From Glandiceps talaboti (lineage: Eukaryota; Hemichordata; Enteropneusta; Spengelidae): a stretch of DNA of 64,000 nt. A program made the position numbers and the translations under genes. Positions 51,170 to 62,048 of the stretch are shown piece by piece. The DNA lies in contig NC_135554.1 in NCBI RefSeq assembly GCF_964340395.1, forward strand, positions 10,907,475 through 10,971,474. Reading direction: 5' to 3'. Below the pieces are notes generated by a model, which was given only the letters and a program-made list of their open reading frames with translations, was not told the DNA's origin and made no database searches. How positions within the stretch are numbered: the first letter of the stretch is position 1; every line of letters starts with the position of its first letter.

Positions 51170-51652
51170 TAGACTTGTTGGTAAGAATGAAACCTGCAGC
51201 AACAACTGTTTGCTATAAAGCCATAGTAATGAGGAGCAATAATAAGACAGCTGAGTGGTTAGAAGGTAAAAATGAGGAAGAATGGCAACAAATATTGAAT
51301 GATGCCATGACACAATCAAACAAGATAAAAGAACTATTCAAGAATAGGCAACTAAAAACAAAACACAAAATACAAATACATACACTTGAAGAAAATCAAG
51401 CTTTCAACTTTAATGTCATACACAAACTCACAGCTTTGGGGGACCATGGACCCTTGACCAAGTTGAAAGTAAAATTCATGAACTATAAGAAAGTAAATCA
51501 CAAAATACTATCATTGATGCAGTGTGGACTCAGATACAATTTCTGAATGTCTTGATCAGTAAAGGCCAAAGGAAATGGTTCCAAAAGTCCTGTAAGGGCC
51601 ATTATTTCACCCTGGATGAAATTGCAACACGCTTAAATATATTATGCAAGAA
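51170..51652 (+). pseudogene. C-terminal fragment of an uncharacterised gene
   Basis: The frame reads AEWLEGKNEEEWQQILNDAM, KELFKNRQLKTKHKI, then KLTALGDHGP. A frameshift leads to LDQVESKIHEL, a stop, ESKSQNTIIDAVWTQIQFLN and KSCKGHYFTLDEIATRLNIL, then a stop. The arrangement (GDHGPWT…V…DALxTQIxFxK-like) resembles the C-terminal end of uncharacterised proteins repeated in marine invertebrate genomes. One frameshift and one stop show it is dead. Confidence 0.45.
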
Positions 51653-53340
51653 ATAAACATATGACCGCTGATGAACAAAACAATATAAATGTAAATTTAA
51701 TTTCCAGCGATTTCGGGTAAAACTGGAAATTGTTGTTTTATCTGCAAGCATGTGTGAATGGCTTATGAGCCAATTAGGTGTAGAAATGCCAGGTGTGACA
51801 GGTGTGTGGTTGCTGAATAAAAGTAGTAGCAGCATGCCTTTTGTCAGCATTCTAGCAGTTTCTCTCAGTCTCTCTTCATTCAGTTTTCAATTTAATAGTT
51901 AAGGTGATGCCCATCACCTTCACGCATATTAACATGGTATCGGGTACAGGTTTCCAGAACAACTTTTCCTAAATATAGGTTTTTTGTATCTCTAGTTTTT
52001 CCTTGACAACTATATGCATTATTTGAACGATGTTCTGGTATTTTATATAAAGAAAGCACTTTCGTATTCTGATCAATAACATCTACAAACGTTGTATGTC
52101 ATGTACAGTATCTATAATCTTGTTTTCAACTTTTGTATTAAATGAGTGTGCCGACACGGTCAGCAGTGAAGCACCGCTTTCCCTATTACTACATGTAAGT
52201 GTTTAGTGTTAGTAGAGTATTCACATTTGGATACGAAGAGTCAAGTTTTACCGACATGACAGTACCTGTTCAGGGGTGAACAAATCCACTGGTCCTGGGT
52301 CTGGGACTATCGTTTTTTTTGGGGGGCGGACCACACAAATTTTACCTTGTCTGGTCTAATGGACCAGTACATAACTATTAATAACTATGTTAAAAGTCGT
52401 CTGAATATACATAATCATAGGTAAGATTTAATGTTTCACTGGATTTTTTAAGGCACTGGTACAGGGACCACCAGTTCACAAAATGATTTGTTCACCCCTG
52501 CTGTTCAAAACAAGCCAAAAGAATGCAAATGGTGACAGCCCCATAAGTATTTCAAATAAACACATTGAGCCATAAAACACATGTACAAGTACACTTCTTG
52601 ACATACCAAATACCACAACCTGAGAGAAGCCCTGTTTAAAATACATGTAACTACTCTTCATACTCCATGTAGTATACTAGCAGTGTTCTCCCTGAACAAG
52701 GTTACAGGGGCGTAGCGCCCTCTTGTAAATTCTTAGCTCCCCCTTGCAAGTTTTGATGAAAAAAATGAATTGAATATTTTTTCAACAAACAGGGCAAAAT
52801 GATTTAATTCTCTCGCGGTTTTACCGAGATCTCATGGTCACCATTTTGGAATGTCAAATATCTCGGTAAATATCGCATTCTGATGTCATTCGAGATGATG
52901 TGTCAATCAAATTTCAAATGCGCCATCAATCATGTTTATATGTGTGCTAAGCTTAGGTAAGTGTGGAATGTGAGTGGCGTCACCCATCCTTTGTGGAGAG
53001 GCCATGAATGAGCAATGCCGAGAAAGTGGGGCCCATAACTGATAATCAAAGTATTCTGAAGTTTTTCAAGAAGATTAGTAGCTGTGTAACTTGTTTTGAA
53101 AGTTTCTTTCCATGTCAAACTCCATCTCTGTATTTTTACTTCGTCAATCGCCACCATGTTTATGTTACTTTGATAACATTTCCTGTGTAAGCTGTGCTGG
53201 TACTGTTAGTATTAGTTCATGTTCCCCCTTTTAATCTCAAACCAAAAATTAAAAGTAGTAGTGTATTTGTGATCGCAGGTTGACAATTACAAGGTATTCC
53301 GGGAAAAGATTTACAAAGCGTGCATTTTTCTGATATCCGT
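51653..53340. other. Non-coding stretch with a MITE
   Basis: AT-rich sequence without a recognisable gene. It holds the hAT-like element at 52271-52500, listed separately. Open frames are short and lack domains. Confidence 0.5.
52271..52500. mobile_element. hAT-like MITE
   Basis: Perfect 16-bp terminal inverted repeats: CAGGGGTGAACAAATC at the left and GATTTGTTCACCCCTG at the right. Further inner similarity exists (CCACTGGTCC against GGGACCACCAGT). CAGGGGTG…CACCCCTG is a classic hAT-type end. The flanks share CTGTTC (52266-52271 and 52501-52506), suggesting a partial target duplication. It is 230 bp with no coding capacity. Confidence 0.75.
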
Positions 53341-53350
53341 ATCGTATGTC

Positions 53351-53668
53351 ATGTTACTTTTGTTAGGCAGACGTCAAGTCACATTGACTCGGAATTCAGA
53401 AGTACGACTGGGATTGAATCTAAGGTTGCTGTTAATGACAATGTCCCAGAATCTGAAACAGAGGCTACAAATGTCAGTCAAACTACCAGCTGAATTAGAA
53501 GCTGCTGCTGTATCTGAGCCAGACAGTGTTGCCAGTACAAGTACCAATGATGAATTCGTAAAGACCGGTCTAAATGATCTTGAGCTTCATGTATCTGGGA
53601 CCATCATTCTGAGCAGTTCTCAAATCCGGGAATTAAATGATAAATTTAATGACAAATTTCTAAGGTAA
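53351..53668 (+). pseudogene. Open frame of a repeat-associated gene, frameshifted
   Basis: One frame gives QTSSHIDSEFRSTTGIESKV, AVNDNVPESETEATNVSQTT, then a stop. The overlapping frame gives PAELEAAAVSEPDSVASTST, NDEFVKTGLNDLELHVSG and an end at 53666-53668. Both halves look protein-like (acidic, Ser/Thr-rich), so a one-base shift near 53495 probably separates them. No domain recognised. Confidence 0.35.
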
Positions 53669-54055
53669 TTATGTAATTCAATGTGATGTTCTAAATTTCA
53701 GAATACATTTTGTAAATCTGTGATATCTTCAAAGTTGAATAGCAACACAAAAATTTTAACAATATATGAAGAACTGGTGTATAAATGATTGAAACTATTT
53801 GAAAATGTTAGTTCCACTATCTTAAAACAACTGTAAATTTGAATTCTTGTACACTAAATTTAATAGTTTTTTTTATGTTTAACATTAATTCAAACTTTTT
53901 TTGGATTGTGACTTGTATTTGTACCCAATTTAGACCATTTTCAAAACCTGGTTTCGTGTTTTCTGTTTTTCAATATATTTGCTTAAAGGCTAATAGAAGA
54001 AACTTATCATATATTCAGCAGTTACCTTAACAGTTTTGTAGAAGCCCTTTTCTGG

Positions 54056-54650
54056 GTGAATTTTTGTCACGTCCAATGTAGCAAAAATCTTGTCAAAATT
54101 AATGCAACAATAAACAACAGAAATATCGCCAATAAAAGAAAGCACAGATTCAAGAGAGTGAACGCGATCAACAAACAGTTGCTGTGGATAACGGTGAAAC
54201 TGCAGTCACCATTACAACGCCAAGCCCAAGCCTTTCAAGAGTCCAAAATACAGGCAACATGTTACATCACAGAAAAAGAGAAGAATGAAGAAGGATTAAA
54301 AACGAAAAGACATCTCAAGAAAAGAACTGTGCACGAGAAAAAAAAATAGAAGAGAGAAGAAAGTCATGTACATGAAGTTGTGGCAGTTAAACAAGATGAA
54401 TGACAAGGAAACTGGGTCTACATTCATATCCAGTCACGCTGAGTGCCATTGTTTACACAGAGTGAAGGAAAAGATGCCAACCACACCACAAACATGTACT
54501 AGAGTGATTGAGAGGCTAGCCTACAGCACACCAAGAGCAAGAGGTCTTTTGGTAAAGAAAGATGTCCTTGTGAACAGTGGAACAGGAAAAAGTTGAAGAT
54601 GCTGAATGTTCTATGTGAAGGACTGTCAGAGTATTCAAGAGGTGAAGCAC
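54056..54650 (+). pseudogene. Basic, bZIP-like repeat-gene fragment
   Basis: Two open stretches (54056-54349 and 54366-54596) are rich in Lys/Arg (NIANKRKHRFKRVNAINKQ and KTKRHLKKRTVHEKKK). They are followed by TTPQTCTRVIERLAYSTPRA and LLVKKDVLVNSG. The basic helix followed by TPxxxxRxxL…STPRAR resembles the N-terminal half of the same uncharacterised family whose Cys-rich part is at 46740-47354. The link is an inference from remembered domain order. Confidence 0.3.
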
Positions 54651-54774
54651 TGTACAGGTAAACTGATGACCCAATCTTGTTTTTGTTCTATCTGGGTTAA
54701 ACTTGTTTCCCAGTATACAATTAGTGTATACTATATACAATTAGTATCAACTACCAGAATGGAACATAAACTAG

Positions 54775-55012
54775 TGATGAGAGTTACCTGTCGCTAAGTT
54801 TGGATGGTGATTTAGAGTATTCATTGCCAGACTTGGAACCAGAAACTGACCCAAGCAGTGAAAGTACATCTGAAGATGAAAATGAACCAATTCGTGCACC
54901 ATGGTTTCGGGTTTTCCCACCCGAGGAAGATCGTCAAGCTCCATTTCAATTTCAGGAAGTGACGGGACCTCGGCGAGCTCTGGCGAGAGATGCATTACCG
55001 ATAGTTCCAATG
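54775..55012 (+). pseudogene. piggyBac lineage B, N-terminal fragment
   Basis: The plus-strand frame reads SLDGDLEYSLPDLEPETDPS, SEDENEPIRAPWFRVFPPEE and QAPFQFQEVTGPRRALARDA, LPIV. It is closely related to 49700-49900 on the minus strand (same order, roughly 75 percent identity by eye). It ends abruptly after about 75 codons, with no DDE domain, so it is a solo fragment in the opposite orientation. Confidence 0.8.
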
Positions 55013-55755
55013 TCAGCAATTCTTTCAAAAATATATGTATTCATTGCCATCATGTAAATTTTTACATACTTACCATCATGAACTGTTGGACACCATCAGT
55101 GAACTTGGTTCCAGTAGTACCCTAATTTGTTGACGTGATTGTTTTTTTCATTATCACAATCAGATCTCAAATAAACTGACCATCCTTTCTCATACAACAA
55201 AATAGTGTTATATACTTGATTATATCATTTAAGATTACACTTGGTCACTAATAATAAAAATGATACTTTCAATGCTGGATTATTTGTAACAATATTTGAA
55301 TAAATACAACACTCTGATGTCATAACAGCTTATTTGCATATTCATGAGGTAATTAGCATAATTTTGGGATATTCTGGAAGTCCGCGTCCAAACCTTGAAG
55401 TTTCATTTGATATATAGGTTTCCTGAAATCTAAATGCAATCTGCCAAGTTATCACACTATGCTTTGTGGCATGTTCTAGACACATTATATTTCCCAAGAA
55501 CCCCTGGCATTTCTATGGTTTTTACTGGGCACCGAAAGAGTTAACATCAATATTTCTATAATTTCAAATGTCTTTCTCTGATGTTGTCTTCTTTGCTTTC
55601 AGGAGGCAAGTATAAAGTTTGTGGATACAAAAAAATATGAAGGTCAGCTAACAGCAAATGATAGTTAAAAACTATATTAACAATCTAGTCCTGCTTGCAG
55701 ACAGTCGGTGTACGAGACCAGTAGATTACTGAGATGACAACATAGAGAAGGGAGG

Positions 55756-55834
55756 GACAATGGACGCTTTCACGGTTATTGCCGCCATCTTGGAGAGGGG
55801 GCAAATGGCACCGGTTTCGCCGTCAGTGGCGCGC
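55756..55834 (+). repeat. Left terminal inverted repeat
   Basis: Starts GACAATGGACGCTTTCACGG, contains GCCGCCATCTTGG, and ends GTCAGTGGCGCGC. It carries a 12-bp insertion (ACCGGTTTCGCC) relative to the right copy. GC content is far above the surroundings. Confidence 0.9.
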
Positions 55835-55913
55835 TTTTTTGTTATTATCCAGACGACACTCGGACAAACCAGGAAGTACACGGAGTCACAGCTCGCTCAT
55901 TTCTCTCCCAATT
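55760..55913 (+). other. Probable 5' leader exon of the YqaJ gene, with small upstream frame
   Basis: An ATG inside the left inverted repeat opens a frame (MDAFTVIAAILERGQM and on) that reaches donor TTC|GTAAGT at 55914. An acceptor TATTTCAACAG lies at about 56660. Joined, the frame stops after a few codons (VSVDHRTH), so this is more likely a 5' UTR exon with an upstream frame than the start of the nuclease. Confidence 0.4.
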
Positions 55914-56731
55914 TCGTAAGTTTTTCACCGTATTTCATGCTGGAAAGACAGATTACTTGTTCTTCATGTATTTTAAAATGACAGTTTCTAAAATTTATGT
56001 ACAAATGTTTTGATTGTTTTTGTCATTCGTGAAAAAGTGACTGATTGTGGTACGTGGATGCTTGTTGTGTGTTGGTAAACTATGTACGTATATCTATCGC
56101 TGTGCATGCTTGCGATCATTTTTAGCGGATACGCATCTTTGAAATCAGGATTGCACCTAGTTTTCAGGAATATACAAGTTTCCATGATGTATGTGATTAA
56201 ATATTACAAGGATTAAATTGAACGAAATCATCTGAAATAAAAGTATTCTTCGTGTGTGTCATTAACTTGATTAAGATTGTTTTTTACATAGTTTACACAA
56301 TAAATGTAACGTTAGCTGTAAAACTTCGGTTAATCACAAATTTCATGGGCGGGTATTGTTTACTGTAACTGTAGTGCTATATTATGATGAAACACATTTT
56401 AGTTGATTTTTTGAATAATGAGATCGAACTGACAGATGATAACAAAACTATTGGAATCAAAAATTGCATGTTGTATACATACATTATCTATATCTTGGTA
56501 TTTGACTTTTCATTCCTATATGGGTGCTGGTCTACATCAGTTTCATAGAGTCGAGTAATGATTACATATAATGTCATCAGCATGCAGACATTGTATATGA
56601 GCATAATGTTCCTAATTCATACATAGTATAAATAATTATGTGTCTATCTATTTCAACAGGTTAGTGTAGACCATAGGACTCACTAGAGTACAAGGTAGAG
56701 TAGGCCAGTATACATGCTTGTAGCTTTGACA

Positions 56732-58555
56732 ATGGCTACTGAGCAAACAGGCATATATGAGAGTTTTCTTCAGAAGTCTTGTGGAGAATTAAAGTACTTT
56801 CTGACAATCAGAGGCATCAAAACATCAGGTGCCAAGTCAGAATTAGTGGCCAGGGCCTTTGTTGCTTCTGAACAGAAAATTCCAATCAAATTGTCAGAAC
56901 ATCAAATCAAACAGAAGTTGAAAACTGAATATGAAGATAGAATCAAGGAACTTGAGGTAAATGACCCATTGACAATACCATCTGAAGAATGGAAAAATGA
57001 TGTCAGAGAATGGCCAAAGATAGACCTAGGGAAAATATTTTCCTTCATACTAGAAAAGAAAGAATATGAGGAAGCATTCATTGGAAAGTATAAAACATAT
57101 AAAGCATATTCATACTTTTCAAGTGGATTTGTGAACACAATATTTCATCATGTAGTCCTAGCTAGTGATAAAATAATAATCAAATCAAAAGTTACACCAT
57201 CACAGAAGGTTAGGGATGAACTCAGATCTGTGTGGATTGTAATAAAAAATGATGGTGTAGTACTTGGAGCCTGGTGTAGTTGCATAGCTGGTCTCTCTCA
57301 GGGTTGTAATCATATCATGGCCGTACTCTACAAAATGGAGTATGCAACTACCATGAAATATAGTGACCCATCCTGTACAGATATACCATGTCAGTGGAAC
57401 CATAGAACATTTAAAGAAATAAAACCAGAAAAAGTTAGGAACATGACAATTAGACAACACTCTAGAATATCAGCTGGCGACAATATCAATATAAACTCAG
57501 AGACAAAATTAAATTTTGACCCAAAAAGACAAAATGAAAGGAATGTTACTGACAAACAAGTTTCAGACTTTCTGGCTGAGTGGAGAACAGTAGAATCCAA
57601 TGCAGTGGTGTACAAGGCCCTTCCAAAGTTGTCAAGTCTTCGTAGTATACCTCCTTCTGTCAAATATCAGGCTGAGGAATATGCGCTGAGTCACAGTAAT
57701 AATGATGAACCAACTTTGGTGAGTGGCTTCCTTAAACAACTGAACTCAAGAATCGACTATAATGCTGTTGAAACTATTGCTAAGGCTACAGTTAACCAAG
57801 CAGACAATCCTCAATGGTTTGAACAAAGGGCTGGTAGGCTGACTGCTTCTGTATTCCATGATGTCCATACCAAAGTTGAAAATATGACAAAAAATCCAGG
57901 AAAACCAGCTGTAGTAACAAGATTGATCAACAGAATTGTTGAATGTCCAAACCTAGACTGTGTTCCAGCAATCAAATGGGGGAAAGACCATGAACATTTA
58001 GCTACTTTAGCATTAGAAAAGGAACTTTCAGGCTTCCATACACATTTTAAAATAAAAAAAGTTGGGTTGGTTGTCCACAGGGACATTACCTACCTGGCAG
58101 CCTCACCAGATGGTGTTGCTGTCTGTCAGTGTTGTGGAAAGGCTGTGATAGAGTGTAAATGTCCATATTCTTTGAGAAATAAAAGTATTGATGAGGGTTG
58201 GAGTGAAACAGATTTCTTAGAAAAAGTAGGAGACAAAATTCAACTCAAACGAACACACAAATACTATACCCAAATTCAGGGACAGCTTGCCATGACAGGC
58301 TGTAATAAATGTTATTTTACTGTATGGACTCCAGTTGGAAAGCCTCTCATTGGTGTTGGTGTTGTATTTTGGAAAAGGGTTGAACTAAATCTGTGTAACT
58401 TTTATAGAACATACCTTGCAAGTACATTATTGGGTGTACGGGAAATATTTTTTTGTCCATCATGTAGTAAACTGATACTAGAAGAGGGGGAATTTGAGGA
58501 TTCAAACCAAAACAGTATACACTGTTTACTGTGGGTTGTGTACATGTACCTGTAA
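56732..58555 (+). CDS. SAP + SWIM + YqaJ-nuclease protein of the transposon
   Basis: 607 residues from the Met at 56732 (ACAATGG, strong context; an earlier Met at 56714 is in frame with poor context). Residues 10-45 are a SAP motif (CGELKYFLTIRGIKTSGAKS). Residues 182-194 form a SWIM zinc finger, CSC…CNH. Residues about 360-540 are a YqaJ-like exonuclease: QRAGRLTAS, WGKDHEHLA, SPDG (D460), VIECKCP (E474, K476) and YYTQIQGQLAMTG. The catalytic set is complete. The end (CPSC at 575-578) looks like the start of a PHD-type finger that is cut by a frameshift; ENEDWRCPSC lies in another frame at 58567-58596. The role is probably DNA processing during transposition. Confidence 0.85.
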   Translation: MATEQTGIYESFLQKSCGELKYFLTIRGIKTSGAKSELVARAFVASEQKIPIKLSEHQIKQKLKTEYEDRIKELEVNDPLTIPSEEWKNDVREWPKIDLGKIFSFILEKKEYEEAFIGKYKTYKAYSYFSSGFVNTIFHHVVLASDKIIIKSKVTPSQKVRDELRSVWIVIKNDGVVLGAWCSCIAGLSQGCNHIMAVLYKMEYATTMKYSDPSCTDIPCQWNHRTFKEIKPEKVRNMTIRQHSRISAGDNININSETKLNFDPKRQNERNVTDKQVSDFLAEWRTVESNAVVYKALPKLSSLRSIPPSVKYQAEEYALSHSNNDEPTLVSGFLKQLNSRIDYNAVETIAKATVNQADNPQWFEQRAGRLTASVFHDVHTKVENMTKNPGKPAVVTRLINRIVECPNLDCVPAIKWGKDHEHLATLALEKELSGFHTHFKIKKVGLVVHRDITYLAASPDGVAVCQCCGKAVIECKCPYSLRNKSIDEGWSETDFLEKVGDKIQLKRTHKYYTQIQGQLAMTGCNKCYFTVWTPVGKPLIGVGVVFWKRVELNLCNFYRTYLASTLLGVREIFFCPSCSKLILEEGEFEDSNQNSIHCLLWVVYMYL

Positions 58556-58946
58556 ATAATATTGAAGAAAATGAGGACTGGAGATGTCCCAGCTGTATAT
58601 AACCCTTACCAGATGTAAACTGAGCGCCTCCCGTAAGGGAAGCACCAATTATTAAAATAAAACTAAAAAAAAGTGAACCAAACAATACAATTCCAGTAAC
58701 ATAGATGAAATTACGCTGAAAAATAGCTATAGTTATGCTGGCAAGTCTCTATTACTGACACAACCCTCAACGAAGGGAAGGAAGGGACGACTCACTTCGT
58801 ATGCAAGCAGGACTAGGGTTATAGACTTAGACTTAAGTTAGAGTGAGTATGTTCGATTTTATGCCAAGCGAGGCGTAATTTAGCTGAAAACCCACTCAAC
58901 TTTGCAATTTAGATGTGAATCGCTTCTATTTGCGTTTACATTGTAG

Positions 58947-59147
58947 GATTTGGTTCACGCCGAATTCAATGTCACAAAAATAGAAGAAGCAGCCCCAAAA
59001 TCACAGCAAACTACTACAAATTACAATACGTGTATATACTGTCAACATGATCGTGTCATGGACGCCATCTTGCCATATTACACTCATGGTTTGCTACATT
59101 CAGCCGAGTCTTCATTGCATTCTCTCACGGAATTGAACTTCGTAAAG
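58947..59147 (+). CDS. Exon-like frame with CxxC, function unknown
   Basis: Exactly 67 open codons between acceptor TTTACATTGTAG and donor AAG|GTATAA, phase 0 at both ends. It reads DLVHAEFNVTKIEEAAPKSQ, then TCIYCQHDRVMDAILPYYTH and LHSAESSLHSLTELNFVK. It lies inside the transposon, just after the nuclease gene on the same strand. It could be a downstream exon, a captured host exon, or chance. No domain named. Confidence 0.4.
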
Positions 59148-59270
59148 GTATAACTCAATTGAAATGTAGACACTAGAGCCAAAGGGAAGATCTAAAAAAT
59201 ATGTAGTATTTGTATACTCCCCAAACGTTTCGGTCTGCTCAATCCGCTAATTTGGGCAGACTAGAACGGC

Positions 59271-59393
59271 GAGTATAAAGTTGGCGTCAGATTCAGATTC
59301 AGATTCAGATAGCGTCATATTGAGCGTCTTATTAAGCACCTGATGCTGGATATGACGCTAGTTGAATCTGAATATGAAGCCAACTTTATACTC
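59271..59393. repeat. Short hairpin element
   Basis: GAGTATAAAGTTGGC at 59271-59285 pairs with GCCAACTTTATACTC at 59379-59393. Further pairing lies inside (TCAGATTCAGATTCA against TTGAATCTGAATATGA, GCGTCATAT against ATATGACGC). MITE-like, 123 bp. Confidence 0.75.
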
Positions 59394-59559
59394 GTCAGAC
59401 TGGACGCAACATCATAAAACCATTGACAGTGACCGGCCGCTGAGGGCAGCCTTCCGAGTTTACTCAAATTAATATAGCGTAATTATATTATATTAATTCA
59501 TATTGTCTTAACAGTTTAAAGTACATGAACAAATGTATTTTGTTATGTATGATGAATAT

Positions 59560-59770
59560 ACTAATTTTTATTGAAATCGAAGTATGGAGTCTTAAGATAT
59601 TGCTTAATTATTTGATTTCATTAATATGCAAATTTCTCTAATTAAACATTAACCGATCTGGCTCAAAACCTAATCAGGTCTAGCTATTACCCTAAAGATT
59701 ATATATTCCAAATTTCATTACAATTGAGCCAGCCGAATTTTAGAAAATGATGACACAGACACACAGACAG

Positions 59771-59801
<31 letters not shown>

Positions 59802-59842
59802 CACCTTCCCCTTTTAATACCTCCCGTACCCTTACGGGAGGT
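59560..59842 (+). repeat. Dispersed repeat tail with (GACA)n and CCTCCCGTA hairpin
   Basis: CCAAATTTCATTACAATTGA, GCCAGCCGAATTTTAGAAAA, a run of ACAGAC units (59757-59802) and the hairpin CCTCCCGTACCCTTACGGGA, GG. The phrase "aatttcat…attgagcc…" before an ACAGAC array is common at the 3' end of dispersed invertebrate repeats. The class is not certain. A partial CCTCCCGTAAGGGAAG copy lies at 58627-58642. Confidence 0.5.
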
Positions 59843-59997
59843 AAAAATGAAATAATTGATGTTTAGAATAACTGTGTTTTGTATAAAATGGACATGTAAA
59901 ATCATGTGAATATGGACTTCAGTGATAATGTGTGTGCTTTCATTTTTTTTTATAGGATGATCATGTTTAGTCCAAAGACAACACTATCCTTCTTGAC

Positions 59998-60320
59998 AGT
60001 CTTGAAGCTTTGCTCGACTAATGTTTTGTCCCCTGCTGCAGTTTTAGTGTAATATATGTCCTTGCCTCCTTTTACCCACTGTTTGAAAACCTATATGATA
60101 TGCCTTCAACAGTTGTCACGACATGGGAGATAGCTTGCAATGTAAGAGCAGTAGCACAAGTGTGCACTCCTGTTCATGCGCTGTTAAGCTATCTTGCCTA
60201 TCATGTCAACCGTTGAGGACATATCATAGAGGCTTGCAGACAGTGGGTGGATAGGATGTCTTTCACCGAGTCTGCAGTGCAAGGCTAAAACAAAGCAGTT
60301 GAACTATTAAATTCCAGACT
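59998..60320. repeat. Large imperfect foldback inside the transposon
   Basis: Core arms 60075-60136 (CCCACTGTTTGAAAACCTAT onward to GAGATAGCTTGC) and 60182-60246 (its complement, roughly 75-80 percent) flank a 45-bp loop. Weaker pairing extends out to AGTCTTGAA at 59998 and its complement at 60315. It sits between the convergent gene ends. No coding continuity seen. Confidence 0.65.
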
Positions 60321-60434
60321 CTTGAGAACAGCCTAGACAATACATGGAATAATCTGACGACACCAATTGTGGGGAAACCAATAACAAACCTTATACACAG
60401 TGTCACAGCTTTGAGTGTGAGACCTATATTTTAC

Positions 60435-60462
60435 AAACAAACAAACAAACAAACAAACAAAA
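60435..60462. repeat. (AAAC)n microsatellite
   Basis: About seven AAAC units within the transposon interior, in a gene-free stretch of about 800 bp. Confidence 0.9.
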
Positions 60463-61161
60463 CAAAAAATCAAAAGTTGCTCTCCATGATTGACTGGATC
60501 ATAATAAGTACATACAATCAATGACAGTGAAGGTATTTAGTATTAAAGTGGTCATATGAATGACAAATGGGTATTTATTTTGAATTTTGAATTCTTGAAA
60601 CAACTCCACAGTTTTTCCCTACTTGAAAACACAATGTGAAATAACATTGACCAAGTCGGTGTGTGTAACTAAATAAATTAAAAAACCTAAAAAAGTGTGC
60701 AAAAAAGTTTGTTATTGTACATAAGAGTAACAAATATTTTCAACATTTTTTTAATGTTTTATTGATTGAGTTATAAACAAGGATTTAGTACATTTTTGTA
60801 TGTGTTGGTTCATGCTGTTTTTTCAAGTATGAAAACATTGTTTTATTAGTCCAAAATGAATACCTATTTGTCATCCATACATGTATGGCCCTTTAAAGTC
60901 AAGACTATTACCACTATAATGGGATGATGTAAATTGAATAGAGAGTACCTGTGTGTAGTGAAAAAAGAGACAAAAACACTGCAATGAATGCAGCTGGTAA
61001 GGTTATGGTATGTGGTATGGTTTACGGTATCTCTTTTTGGAGGATGTGGTGGCCCTGAAAAGGGCCGTATGGTTTGTGTGTTTGATATCAGAAGCACACA
61101 CTTCTTGGTGCTAGGTTCACCCGAACCTGAGAAGAGACTGCAGAACACTCCTTCAAAGAAT

Positions 61162-62019
61162 TCACTCGCACAATGGTTCCAATAGATTGCAAAGGGAACA
61201 ACATGTTTTTACAATGTCATTGATCATTGGAAGGAGACTAACAGGCAGTTCAGATGTCAATATATGGAATGTTTTCATTCTTCCAATTGCCTGTTCAACA
61301 TAGATTCGCACATTTGCAATTCTTGATGTTTCAGACACATCACTGGCAGTCATTGATAGACGTCCTGTAGTACTTGGTGGTACAGCCAGACGCACTTGGT
61401 GTATCATGAGATCGCCTTGTATCTGAAATCCTCTATCAGCAAGTATTTGATCGAAAGGTTGTATTAAATCATAAAATTTACTAGTTCTAACTATGAATTT
61501 ATCAGAAGCCCTTCCTCCGTAACACTCTGAAACATATGAAATTAAACCATTTGGGGTAATACTTACTAAGAATTTTACAGTGCAGTGATGTTTATATTCA
61601 GACCAAAATAAAGCTTGTAAATCTAGACAAGAAGGAGTTTCAACAAAAATTTCTGTGCAATCAATAATGGAACGGACTTTGGGATAGAAACGTCTGAAGC
61701 AATCAGGTAGGTGATCTCTTACTACTCTCTTTGTTGGCCAGATAATTAACCAACTCAGCTCTCTACTCATAAATTTAATCCAAGTAATGAAAATAGAACT
61801 AACTAAACCTTCTGAAATCTTGAAACGAAAAGAAAGATCTGGAACCAACAATGCCAAACGTAAACGCATCATAACAAGGAGAAGCTCTTGGGGTAGACTT
61901 AATTTTCTGGATGGTCCTGGCCTATGGTATTGTTCATCTTGATTCATAGTGTACTTGGATGGTGTTTCATTTAAGGTTTGTTTCTCCCCTTTCCAGTACT
62001 GCATATGTTTTGCTTTCAC
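61162..62019 (-). CDS. DDE transposase (DDE_Tnp_4-type), catalytic part
   Basis: 285 residues, uninterrupted. Residues about 41-83 are a helix-turn-helix (SLPQELLLVMMRLRLALL, FKISEGLVSSIFITW). The catalytic triad is visible: D120 in IIDCTEIFVETP, D195 in ILADRGFQI and E242 in VRIYVEQAIGRMK. CYGGRASDKFIV (167-176) is the usual block before the second Asp. This is the DDE_Tnp_4 pattern of PIF/Harbinger-type and ISL2EU transposases. The Met at 62019 is probably not the true start; a THAP domain lies upstream in another frame, possibly joined through a short intron (TTTACTTTTTTAG acceptor at about 62030). Confidence 0.85.
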   Translation of the reverse strand: MKAKHMQYWKGEKQTLNETPSKYTMNQDEQYHRPGPSRKLSLPQELLLVMMRLRLALLVPDLSFRFKISEGLVSSIFITWIKFMSRELSWLIIWPTKRVVRDHLPDCFRRFYPKVRSIIDCTEIFVETPSCLDLQALFWSEYKHHCTVKFLVSITPNGLISYVSECYGGRASDKFIVRTSKFYDLIQPFDQILADRGFQIQGDLMIHQVRLAVPPSTTGRLSMTASDVSETSRIANVRIYVEQAIGRMKTFHILTSELPVSLLPMINDIVKTCCSLCNLLEPLCE

Positions 62020-62048
62020 AACTAAAAAAGTAAAAAGTTTTTCAAAAG

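Noticed and set aside
57391-58086. Antisense frames of 90-91 codons within the nuclease gene
   Set aside because: They are shadows of the well supported plus-strand SAP/SWIM/YqaJ reading frame.
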